Positions 1 to 7,349 of a DNA stretch of 9,652 bases are shown one piece after another. Under the pieces are notes generated by a model. The model saw nothing but the letters and a program-made list of their open reading frames with translations, was not told where the DNA came from and did no database searches. The stretch lies in the NCBI GenBank assembly GCA_017989885.1, contig JAGNPA010000042.1, positions 1 through 9,652 of the forward strand, in the 5' to 3' direction. A program made the position numbers and the translations under genes. Positions within the stretch are counted from its first letter, which is position 1. Each line of letters opens with the position of its first letter. The DNA comes from Aquabacterium sp. (GTDB lineage: Bacteria; Pseudomonadota; Gammaproteobacteria; Burkholderiales; Burkholderiaceae_C).

Positions 1-1
1 T

Positions 2-1903
2 GAAGCGCATGCCGCCTCGGCTGAGGCAAGCCAACCCTCCCCCGCTGTGCTGCGCCAATGGCAACAGCAAGCCATTGAGTTGGGCCTGGCCCACACCCCG
101 ATGTGGCGCACACTGCTGCACTACCGTACACACCCGGTCACACGACAACTGCGCAGCTTGGCCGATGACCCAGGGTTCTTTCTGGCACCAGATGGCGCAG
201 ACAACCCGGAAGCCGAACTCCATGCCACGTTGGCAGCGATGTTCGATCCGCAGCCCGTGCATGCGCTGGAGCAAACGGCTGCGTGCCGCTTCATCGCGCG
301 GCAGCGATGGCTGAGATCGTCACTGCAGATTGACAGCGAGGCTTGGCCTGAGCCTGATTGCCCGCGATTCGAGCAATGGCGCTCCGCACTGCGTGCGGAA
401 AAGGTCAGCCTGATCTTTCCGTCGGCCTACCTCAACAGCCCGGCTTCGATGTATGGCCACACATTCTTGCGGCTGGATCCGGCGCCTGTCAGCGGCAACG
501 GCGAAGCGTCCGCGCCCCTGCTGTCCTACGCGATCAACTATGCCGCCAACGCCCACGAGAGCGAAGGCATTGCTTACGCCCTCAAGGGACTGATGGGGCT
601 GTACCCCGGTCAATTCACCAATGCCCCGTACTACTTGCGCATCCGTGAGTACAACGACCTGGAAAACCGTGACATCTGGGAGTACGAGCTCAACTTCACA
701 CCGGAAGAAGTGGAGCGCCTGCTGGCCCACACCTGGGAGCTGGGCCCCACGCGCTTCAATTACTTCTTCATCGACGAGAACTGCTCGTACCACCTTCTGG
801 CGCTGCTCGACGCAGCCCGCCCCGGATGGGGCTTGGCAGATCGGTTCACCTGGTGGGCAATCCCGGTCGACACCATTCGTGCCGTTGCCGAGACGCCTGG
901 CTTGTTGCGAGCGGTGCATTACCGGCCTGCCAACAGCACCGAGTTGAAGGCACGTGCCCAAGCGCTGGGGCCCGAGGATGCGATGGTGGCACGTCAATTG
1001 GCCGATGGTCACTTGCACCCCTCCGATCTGTCGCAGGTACTGGCAGACGCTCGTAGGCAAATCCTGGCGCTGGAGGCCGCAGAGCGGCTGGTGGCTTTCG
1101 ATGCGGTGCGTGAGGGGTGGGCGGAATCGCTGGTACACGAACGGCGCCTGGCGCTGCTGCAAGCGCGTGCCACATTGCCAAGCGGCGATCCAATCGTGGT
1201 GCCGCGACCTTCCTACGACCCCACGCATGGCCATGCCACCGCACGGTTGGATCTGATGACAGGCCAGCGCGCAGGGCGTCCCTGGCTCACGCTGTCCGCC
1301 CGGCCTGCGTACCATGACTTGCTCGATCCAGCTCAGGGCTACCAAGCAGGTGCTGCGATCAACTTCTTTCAACTGAGCTTGAGTCGCGCGGAAAACGGGG
1401 CACTGCGCTTCGAGCGCCTGACACCTGTGGACATCACCTCACTCAGTCCGCGAGAGCCTTTGCTGAAAGCGCGCTCGTGGCGTGTGGCCATGCACATCCG
1501 CCGTGACCCTTTCGAAAGACACGATGCCAACCGCCATGTGGGGACGGAGTTGCGCGGCGGCCCCGGCTGGGCCTGGCACCTGGATTCGCAAGGGCATACC
1601 TTGGGGTACACCTTTGTGGACAACCACGCTCAGTGGGATCGAGGCCGTTCCGACAAGCCCTGGGCGCTGGGATCTGGGCTGGCCTCCGGGCTACTGTGGA
1701 GCGCTTCGCCACGCTGGAGTGCGCAAGTTGAAGGATACGCAAGGGCCTACCTGGCATCTCAGCCTGAAGAGTGGGGCTGGACTGCCCAAGTGCGGTGGCA
1801 CCCTCACCGGGCCTGGAGTGTCCAGGGGCTGATCCAGAGCATGCACCGTGATGGTCAAGGACAGATCCGAACCTGGGGGCTGGGCTTGATGCGTCACTGG
1901 TGA
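2..1903 (+). CDS. DUF4105 (Lnb N-terminal periplasmic domain) envelope protein, 5'-partial
   Basis: The reading frame is open from the left edge (first full codon at base 2) to TGA at 1901-1903. A GTG at 47 could be read as a start. However, the 15 codons before it are open and Ala/Ser-rich, like the end of a signal peptide, so the true start is probably outside the window. Numbered from that GTG, residues about 118-290 carry the DUF4105/Lnb hallmarks: SLIFPSAYLNSPASMYGHTF with His138, a SYAINY segment, and FFIDENCSYHLL with Cys246 and His249. The conserved Cys and His residues suggest a papain-like cysteine hydrolase or amidase fold, but activity is not established for this family. The C-terminal 250 residues have alternating aromatic, amphipathic strands and end in Trp, as expected of an outer-membrane beta-barrel-like domain. 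It is convergent with the downstream hydrolase gene. Family call is firm; function is unknown. Confidence 0.85.
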   Translation, partial: EAHAASAEASQPSPAVLRQWQQQAIELGLAHTPMWRTLLHYRTHPVTRQLRSLADDPGFFLAPDGADNPEAELHATLAAMFDPQPVHALEQTAACRFIARQRWLRSSLQIDSEAWPEPDCPRFEQWRSALRAEKVSLIFPSAYLNSPASMYGHTFLRLDPAPVSGNGEASAPLLSYAINYAANAHESEGIAYALKGLMGLYPGQFTNAPYYLRIREYNDLENRDIWEYELNFTPEEVERLLAHTWELGPTRFNYFFIDENCSYHLLALLDAARPGWGLADRFTWWAIPVDTIRAVAETPGLLRAVHYRPANSTELKARAQALGPEDAMVARQLADGHLHPSDLSQVLADARRQILALEAAERLVAFDAVREGWAESLVHERRLALLQARATLPSGDPIVVPRPSYDPTHGHATARLDLMTGQRAGRPWLTLSARPAYHDLLDPAQGYQAGAAINFFQLSLSRAENGALRFERLTPVDITSLSPREPLLKARSWRVAMHIRRDPFERHDANRHVGTELRGGPGWAWHLDSQGHTLGYTFVDNHAQWDRGRSDKPWALGSGLASGLLWSASPRWSAQVEGYARAYLASQPEEWGWTAQVRWHPHRAWSVQGLIQSMHRDGQGQIRTWGLGLMRHW

Positions 1904-2035
1904 TGAGACAGCGCACCGCCAGACCTGACGCGACGGCTGTCGGCCGATGCACTCAATGGCTTGATCGACCCCCCATTGCGCCGCCCTACGGCAAGGAGTT
2001 TGGCAACTGAACCGTTGCATGGCGCTTGATGCGAC

Positions 2036-2980
2036 TCACGGTGCCAGGAAGTCCTGCACGGCGGCCACGGTCTGAGCCGGGTCCTCTTCATGCGGCACAT
2101 GCCCCAGCGCGTCGAACATCACGAGGCGGCTGCCGGCGATGTCACGCTGAAAATGCAAGGCGTTGTCGGGCGGGATCAGACGGTCCTGTCCGCCCCAGAG
2201 GATGAGCGTGGGCTGGCGCACCTGCGGGATCTGCGCGGTGAACTCGCCGCTGGGACTCTGGCGGAAGCGTTCGACCAGGGCGCCGCGGTTGCCGGCGCGC
2301 AGGGTGAGTTCAAGATAGCGGTCGACCAGTTCGGGTGTGACCTTGGCCGGGTCGCCGTAGACGTTGCGAACGCTCGACTCGATCATGCTGCGCGGCAGGG
2401 TGTGCTCCATCATGGGCCGCAGGGCCGGGATCTGCGCGATTTTGAAGCCGATGGGCATGGAGGCCGGGTCGAAGGGGTAGCCGGCGGCATCGACCAGCAC
2501 CAGCTTGCTGACGCGCTGCGGATGGTCCACGGCCACCTTCCAGGCCAGGTTACCACCGAAGGAGTTGCCGGCCAGCACGGCCTGCTGCACGCCCAACTGG
2601 TCGAGCAAGGCAATGACGAAGCTCACATAGCGCGTGAGGCGGTAGTCGCCGTCGGGCATGGGGCCGGTGAGACCAAAGCCCGGCAGGTCCATGCGGATGA
2701 CGCGGCGCTCACCTTTGAGCGCGTCGGTCCAGCCGTCCCAGGTGTGCAGGCTGGCCGAGGTGCCGTGCAGCAGCACGATGGGCTGTGGATCGGTGCGGGG
2801 GCCTTCGTCGCGCAGATGGACATGCATGCCTTGCAGGGGCACGAACTGAGAGGGCGGCGGCGCCCAGCGCGCGGTGAGGGTCTCGACCGGACGGTCTGGG
2901 GCCCAACTCAGGGCCACGCCCACGCCCGTCACGGCCACCAGCGCCAGCAGCACCCCAGCTGCGATCTTGCCTGCACGCAT
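2036..2980 (-). CDS. alpha/beta-fold hydrolase with N-terminal membrane anchor
   Basis: This is a 314-residue alpha/beta hydrolase. Residues 4-25 form a hydrophobic signal anchor or uncleaved signal, so the catalytic domain is probably periplasmic or membrane-tethered. The oxyanion-hole motif LLHGTSAS is at 71-77, the nucleophile elbow GNSFGG places Ser140, the acid is Asp266 in GGQDRLIP, and His294 in ALGHVPHEE completes the triad. The fold resembles the MhpC/haloperoxidase-like esterase group; the substrate cannot be read from sequence. An in-frame ATG at 3019 would add 13 residues. I chose 2980 because a GGAG sits 7 nt upstream of it and because the anchor then begins at the N-terminus with a positive charge. 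It is co-directional with the histidine-phosphatase-like gene, 118 bp downstream of it, so it may be the last gene of the same transcript or have its own promoter. Family call is strong; specific function is unknown. Confidence 0.9.
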   Translation of the reverse strand: MRAGKIAAGVLLALVAVTGVGVALSWAPDRPVETLTARWAPPPSQFVPLQGMHVHLRDEGPRTDPQPIVLLHGTSASLHTWDGWTDALKGERRVIRMDLPGFGLTGPMPDGDYRLTRYVSFVIALLDQLGVQQAVLAGNSFGGNLAWKVAVDHPQRVSKLVLVDAAGYPFDPASMPIGFKIAQIPALRPMMEHTLPRSMIESSVRNVYGDPAKVTPELVDRYLELTLRAGNRGALVERFRQSPSGEFTAQIPQVRQPTLILWGGQDRLIPPDNALHFQRDIAGSRLVMFDALGHVPHEEDPAQTVAAVQDFLAP

Positions 2981-2987
2981 GTCTTCG

Positions 2988-2991
2988 CTCC
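2988..2991 (-). promoter_or_regulatory. ribosome binding site deciding the alpha/beta hydrolase start
   Basis: GGAG on the minus strand lies 7 nt before the ATG at 2980, just after an A7 run. The competing upstream ATG at 3019 has no comparable site, so this motif supports the shorter protein. Confidence 0.65.
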
Positions 2992-3069
2992 ATTTTTTTG
3001 CGAGCAGCCATCTTGGCATGCGTCACGACCGGGCGCGGTCGCTCACCGGCGGGCGGTGCAGGCGCACCA

Positions 3070-3092
3070 CGCGAATCAGGGGTGATTCAGCG
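3070..3092 (-). terminator. hairpin just after the histidine-phosphatase-like gene
   Basis: A stem of GAATCA/TGATTC (3073-3078 with 3083-3088, loop of four) is extended by CGC/GCG (3070-3072 with 3090-3092) across one bulged A. This gives 9 bp in total, starting 6 nt after the stop codon that ends at 3099. No T-run follows on the minus strand, so it is not a canonical intrinsic terminator. It may be a 3'-end stabiliser, an attenuator between the two genes, or an element acting with Rho. Three further small GC-rich stems lie at about 3026-3065, so the 118-bp gap is generally structured. Confidence 0.35.
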
Positions 3093-3098
3093 ATCGGG

Positions 3099-3791
3099 TC
3101 AGCGATAGGTCAAGAGACCCGACTCGCCGCCTTCCAGGTGCGCGTGCTCGTTGACCGACACCAGGTGCAGGCCATCGCGGCCGGTCACGATCTTGGTGAT
3201 GCCGGTGTTGGCCAGCGTCCAGTTGATGGTGAAGGCCTGGGCGTCGCTCAGGCCCAGCAGGTGGGCGCACATGACGCTGATGGTGCCGCCCGAGGTGAAG
3301 ACCACGGACTGCCCTTTGGGCGGCGTGGCCTGCACGAGGTCATCCAGGGCCGTGACACAGCGCAGCTTGAAGACGGACCAGGGCTCGGCGTACTCGTCAT
3401 CGTGGTTGCCGCCGACCCAGCGGCTGACCGCGTCCTGAAAGAACTTCTGGAAGGCGCGACGCGGATCGCCCCCGGCTGCCATGTCGGCCATCATCACGGC
3501 CTTGCTGGCGTAACGCGGCTCGGCCACCTGGATGACGTTTTCGTGGTCGAACTCGTTGACGCCGGGCAGGATCTGCACGGGCAGGCCCGCACCCAGCGTG
3601 GCCAGAGCCCCGGCTGCGGTTTCCTGATGCCGGCGCATGGTGCCGCTGAAGGCGACATCGGGCTGCACCCCACGCGCCAGCAGGGCCCGGCCGACCACGC
3701 CGGCCTGCCGGTGCCCCAATTGCGACAGCGCGTCGTAGTTGTCACTGCCAAACGAGGCCTGACCGTGACGCACAAGATAGATCGTGCCCAT
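3099..3791 (-). CDS. histidine phosphatase (phosphoglycerate mutase-like) family protein
   Basis: This 230-residue protein has the histidine phosphatase superfamily fold. The RHG motif is at residues 8-10 (LVRHGQAS, phospho-acceptor His9). SGTMRRHQETA at 49-59 supplies the phosphate-pocket Arg, and Glu80 in GVNEFDHENV is the likely proton donor. Where the superfamily normally has a second His (a VSHGG-type motif), this protein reads VVFTSGGTIS, placing Ser167 there. Either it belongs to a divergent subfamily or its chemistry is altered. The ATG at 3791 lies 1 nt beyond the acyl-CoA dehydrogenase stop, a tight arrangement implying co-transcription and translational coupling; no strong Shine-Dalgarno is visible. 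It probably acts on a small phosphorylated metabolite linked to the dehydrogenase, but that is inference. Superfamily membership is secure, substrate unknown. Confidence 0.88.
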   Translation of the reverse strand: MGTIYLVRHGQASFGSDNYDALSQLGHRQAGVVGRALLARGVQPDVAFSGTMRRHQETAAGALATLGAGLPVQILPGVNEFDHENVIQVAEPRYASKAVMMADMAAGGDPRRAFQKFFQDAVSRWVGGNHDDEYAEPWSVFKLRCVTALDDLVQATPPKGQSVVFTSGGTISVMCAHLLGLSDAQAFTINWTLANTGITKIVTGRDGLHLVSVNEHAHLEGGESGLLTYR

Positions 3792-3792
3792 C

Positions 3793-5025
<1,233 letters not shown>

Positions 5026-5054
5026 GGACTGTGTCTCCTGAGGTCTGGGAAACG

Positions 5055-5083
5055 ATGCTACGCCGCCCCAGGCCGTGCATCAA
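5055..5083 (-). promoter_or_regulatory. predicted sigma70-type promoter of the acyl-CoA dehydrogenase operon
   Basis: On the minus strand, TTGATG (5083-5078, -35, 4 of 6 to consensus) is followed after exactly 17 nt by TAGCAT (5060-5055, -10, 4 of 6). A start site near 5048 would leave a leader of about 23 nt carrying the AGGAG site at 5039-5035. The position, between lysR and the dehydrogenase, allows the latter to be expressed separately from lysR. This is a prediction from sequence only. Confidence 0.45.
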
Positions 5084-5085
5084 AT

Positions 5086-5099
5086 GATGAATTTTCATC
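5086..5099 (-). promoter_or_regulatory. palindrome, candidate LysR-type operator
   Basis: GATGAA/TTCATC with a 2-nt spacer forms a perfect 14-bp inverted repeat. A T-N11-A core, typical of LysR binding sites, spans 5085-5097. It overlaps the lysR stop codon (5097-5095) and ends 2 nt upstream of the predicted -35, so its centre is about 45 bp before the predicted start. That is a sensible place for an activator. Short AT-rich palindromes also arise by chance, so confidence is limited. Confidence 0.35.
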
Positions 5100-6033
5100 G
5101 CAAGTCATGCACGGCGCGCATGGACTGGCAGGCAGCCTCGCCCACGCAGGCGCGCATCCAGCGGTGCACCGGGTCGTCCTCACGGTCGGCATGCCAGTAC
5201 ATCCAGATGCCCATGGGCGGGATGGGCGCCTGCAGCTCGCGCAGCACCAGCGGCAGGCCGCGCGTCAGGCCTTCGGCGTAGGTGCGCGGCAGGGTCAGCA
5301 AGGCGCTGCTGTGTGCCACCACGTTGGCGGCCGCGAAGTAATGCTGGCAGCGCAGGATGACCTCGCGCGGACCTCGCCCCAGGCCCGCCCAGACTGGCTG
5401 CAGCGGGTCAGGGCGCTCGGGTTGCAGGGCCACCATCACGTGCTGGCAGGCAAAGTAGTCGTCCAGATTGACGGGGCCGTCGGCCAGCGGGTGGTCGGCG
5501 TGCATCAGCACGGCCAGGGTTTCGTCGGCCAGGTGTTCGCCACGGATGCGCTCGCCCACCCGGCGCTGGCGGTCGATCACCAGGTCCACCTCGCCCAGGG
5601 TGAGGGTGCGCTCCAGCGCATCACGTGGCACGCGCACGCTGGTGAGATGCACACGTGGCGCCTCCAGCGCCAGCCGTGCGATCAGCGGGGGCAAGGCAAT
5701 GGCCTCCAGCACGTCACGCATGCCCACGCGCAGCGTCATGTCCAGGGTGGCCGGGTCGAAACGGTCGGCCTGGGCCATCAGGGACTGCAGGCCGCGCAGG
5801 TGGGCCTGCACCTCGCCGATCACGCGGCGCGTCAGCTCGGTCGGGACCATGCTGTTGCCCTGGCGGACGAACAAGGGGTCGTCCCACAGCCGGCGCAGGC
5901 GGGCCAGCGCATGGCTGACCGCAGGCTGGCTCAGATGCAGGTGGCGGGCGGCGCCCGAAATGCCGCCGTGCTCGTACACGGCGTCCATGACGCGAAAGAG
6001 GTTGAGGTCGAGACGGGTGAAGGGGCTGGCCAT
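5095..6033 (-). CDS. LysR-family transcriptional regulator
   Basis: This 312-residue LysR-type regulator has an N-terminal winged helix-turn-helix at about 6-65 (LDLNLFRVMDAVYEHGGISG, then AARHLHLSQPAVSHALARLR, then DDPLFVRQG). A periplasmic-binding-protein-like effector domain follows from about residue 97 (LDMTLRVGMRDVLEAI) to the end. The helix-turn-helix style (DLNLFRVM, LSQPAVSHALARLR) is that of the NodD/PcpR-like branch. An ATG at 6057 would add 8 residues. ATG 6033 is preferred because TAAGG lies 8 nt upstream and MASPFTRLDLNLF is a normal start for the family. It is transcribed in the same direction as the acyl-CoA dehydrogenase 69 bp downstream and divergently from corA. The likely target is the dehydrogenase operon, perhaps with autoregulation; the inducer is unknown. 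Confidence 0.93.
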   Translation of the reverse strand: MASPFTRLDLNLFRVMDAVYEHGGISGAARHLHLSQPAVSHALARLRRLWDDPLFVRQGNSMVPTELTRRVIGEVQAHLRGLQSLMAQADRFDPATLDMTLRVGMRDVLEAIALPPLIARLALEAPRVHLTSVRVPRDALERTLTLGEVDLVIDRQRRVGERIRGEHLADETLAVLMHADHPLADGPVNLDDYFACQHVMVALQPERPDPLQPVWAGLGRGPREVILRCQHYFAAANVVAHSSALLTLPRTYAEGLTRGLPLVLRELQAPIPPMGIWMYWHADREDDPVHRWMRACVGEAACQSMRAVHDLR

Positions 6034-6041
6034 GGGCGTGA

Positions 6042-6046
6042 CCTTA
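6042..6046 (-). promoter_or_regulatory. ribosome binding site deciding the LysR start
   Basis: TAAGG on the minus strand lies 8 nt before ATG 6033. The longer candidate beginning at 6057 has only a weak purine stretch upstream, so the shorter form is favoured. Confidence 0.5.
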
Positions 6047-6216
6047 CACCGCCCCATGGCACCGGCTTCACGCCGGATGCCGGACTTTTTTGGTGCATGG
6101 CAACACCCACAAGGTCACAGGGCACGTGATAATGATGCGTTGGCCGATCTCATCGGCGCTTTGGAGCAATCACCTTGGACAGTCCCCATCGGTGACCGCC
6201 CACTCCAGCCACCTGG

Positions 6217-6241
6217 CCGCCCTGCCCTGAACAGGATGCGG
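6217..6241 (+). repeat. stem-loop upstream of corA
   Basis: CCGC+CCTG (6217-6224) pairs with CAGG (6232-6235) and GCGG (6238-6241), with an AT bulge and a 7-nt loop. This gives 8 bp in total. The TGA of the short upstream ORF (6228-6230) lies in the loop. No T-run follows. Confidence 0.5.
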
Positions 6242-6251
6242 TGTCGGGTGC

Positions 6252-6292
6252 GGCCCGTCGGGGCTGCCTCAGGCAGCGACCCGATGCGGGCC
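6252..6292 (+). repeat. strong nested hairpin upstream of corA
   Basis: Three stacked stems share one axis: GGCCCG/CGGGCC (6252-6257 with 6287-6292), TCGGG/CCCGA (6258-6262 with 6280-6284) and GCTGCC/GGCAGC (6263-6268 with 6272-6277). The loop is TCA and the only unpaired bases are GA and TG on the 3' side. That is 17 base pairs in 41 nt, ending 96 bp before the corA ATG. Neither strand carries a T-run next to it, so it is not a standard terminator. It may be a corA leader element, a DNA-level protein site, or a dispersed palindromic repeat. Confidence 0.65.
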
Positions 6293-6388
6293 TCGCGGGA
6301 GGGGGCGGCAACCTTGACACCCCCTTTCCCCTCGACCTGTGAGCGTGCACGCCCTTGAGCGCCGTGCCGCCCCTGTGCTGGAGTACCC

Positions 6389-7348
6389 ATGCTCAACGTG
6401 TTCACGCTGGCCAACGGCCGGCTGTTTCAGGAAGAAATCGACAGCCTGGACGGACTGACCTCGGCCCGCCCGGTCTGGGTCGACCTGGAAGACCCCTCGC
6501 CAGAGGAAAAGAGCTGGATCGCTGTGAAGTTCGGCCTCGTGATCCCGGCCGACATCATCGACGATGACCTGGAAGAGTCGGCCCGCTTCTATGAAGAAGA
6601 CGGCGCGATCCACATCCGTTCCGACTTTTTGATCGACGATGACGAAGCGCCGCGCAACGTGCGGGTGGCCTTCATCCTGCACGAGAACGTGCTGTTCTCG
6701 GTGCACCGGGAAGACCTGCCGGTGTTCCGCCTGCTGCGCATGCGCGCACGCCGCATCCCCGCGCTGATCGAAGATGCCAAGGACGTGCTGCTCAAGCTGT
6801 ACGACGCCGACGCGGAGTACTCGGCCGACACGCTCGAAGGCATTTACGACGACCTGGAAAAGGTCAGCCGCCGGGTGCTGAAGGACGAGGTCAACGACCA
6901 GGCCGCCGGCGAAGCGCTGGCGGCGATTGCGCGCCAGGAAGACTTGAATGGGCGCATCCGCCGCAATGTGATGGACACGCGCCGCGCGGTGAGCTTCATG
7001 ATGCGCGCGCGCATGCTCAACGCCGACCAGTTCGAGGAAGCCCGCCAGATCCTGCGCGACATCGACTCGCTCGACAGCCACACGGCCTTCCTGTTCGACA
7101 AGATCAACTTCCTGATGGACGCCACGGTCGGTTTCATCAACATCAACCAGAACAAGATCATCAAGATCTTCTCGGTGGCCTCGGTGGCCTTGCTGCCCCC
7201 CACGCTGATCGCCAGCATCTACGGCATGAACTTCCAGTACATGCCCGAGCTGAGCCAGAAGTGGGGCTACCCCCTGGCGCTGTGCCTGATGCTGCTGTCC
7301 ATCGTGACGCCGTTCTGGTTCTTCCGTCGCAAAGGCTGGTTGAAGTAA
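6389..7348 (+). CDS. corA: CorA-family Mg2+/Co2+ transporter
   Basis: This 319-residue protein matches the usual length of CorA (E. coli CorA is 316). The N-terminal cytoplasmic alpha/beta domain and long helical stalk run to about residue 258, with acidic segments (IIDDDLEE at 57-63, DDDE at 83-86). TM1 spans about 260-280 and ends in the diagnostic YGMNF (278-282, the GMN selectivity motif), and TM2 spans about 293-312, followed by the basic tail FFRRKGWLK. The family forms pentameric inner-membrane channels for Mg2+, also passing Co2+ and Ni2+. ATG 6389 has GGAG 5 nt upstream. It is divergent from lysR, and its stop is separated by 1 nt from the GTG of the MFS gene, so the two form an operon. 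The upstream structured region may bear on its regulation. Identification is confident. Confidence 0.96.
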   Translation: MLNVFTLANGRLFQEEIDSLDGLTSARPVWVDLEDPSPEEKSWIAVKFGLVIPADIIDDDLEESARFYEEDGAIHIRSDFLIDDDEAPRNVRVAFILHENVLFSVHREDLPVFRLLRMRARRIPALIEDAKDVLLKLYDADAEYSADTLEGIYDDLEKVSRRVLKDEVNDQAAGEALAAIARQEDLNGRIRRNVMDTRRAVSFMMRARMLNADQFEEARQILRDIDSLDSHTAFLFDKINFLMDATVGFININQNKIIKIFSVASVALLPPTLIASIYGMNFQYMPELSQKWGYPLALCLMLLSIVTPFWFFRRKGWLK

Positions 7349-7349
7349 G

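Larger units (their letters stand above)
6034..6388. other. divergent lysR-corA intergenic region with several inverted repeats
   Basis: These 355 bp separate two divergent genes. They contain a CCGGC/GCCGG stem (6062-6076), a GCCGAT/ATCGGC stem with a 3-nt loop (6143-6157), and two larger stems at 6217-6241 and 6252-6292. An 8-bp inverted pair, GTGACCTT (6038-6045) and AAGGTCAC (6111-6118), flanks the lysR-proximal side. Promoter signals are ambiguous. A perfect TTGACA at 6314-6319 could serve corA, but the sequence 16-18 nt beyond is a poor -10. GATAAT at 6128-6133 is a good -10 without a -35. A 32-codon ORF (6132-6230, ATG to TGA) runs toward corA. GGAG at 6380-6383 is the corA ribosome binding site. 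Confidence 0.6.

Noticed and set aside
1904..2035. Search for a bidirectional terminator between the convergent DUF4105 and hydrolase genes.
   Set aside because: Only weak stems (for example GCAAC/GTTGC at 2003-2018) without T-runs were seen; nothing deserves a call.
6062..6091. CCGGC/GCCGG stem followed closely by a T6 run, resembling a plus-strand intrinsic terminator.
   Set aside because: There is no plus-strand gene upstream to terminate, the T-run is 9 nt beyond the stem, and the stem is only 5 bp.
6314..6342. Perfect TTGACA as a corA promoter.
   Set aside because: No acceptable -10 occurs 16-18 nt downstream (best is TGTGAG), so I note it in the intergenic entry but do not call a promoter.
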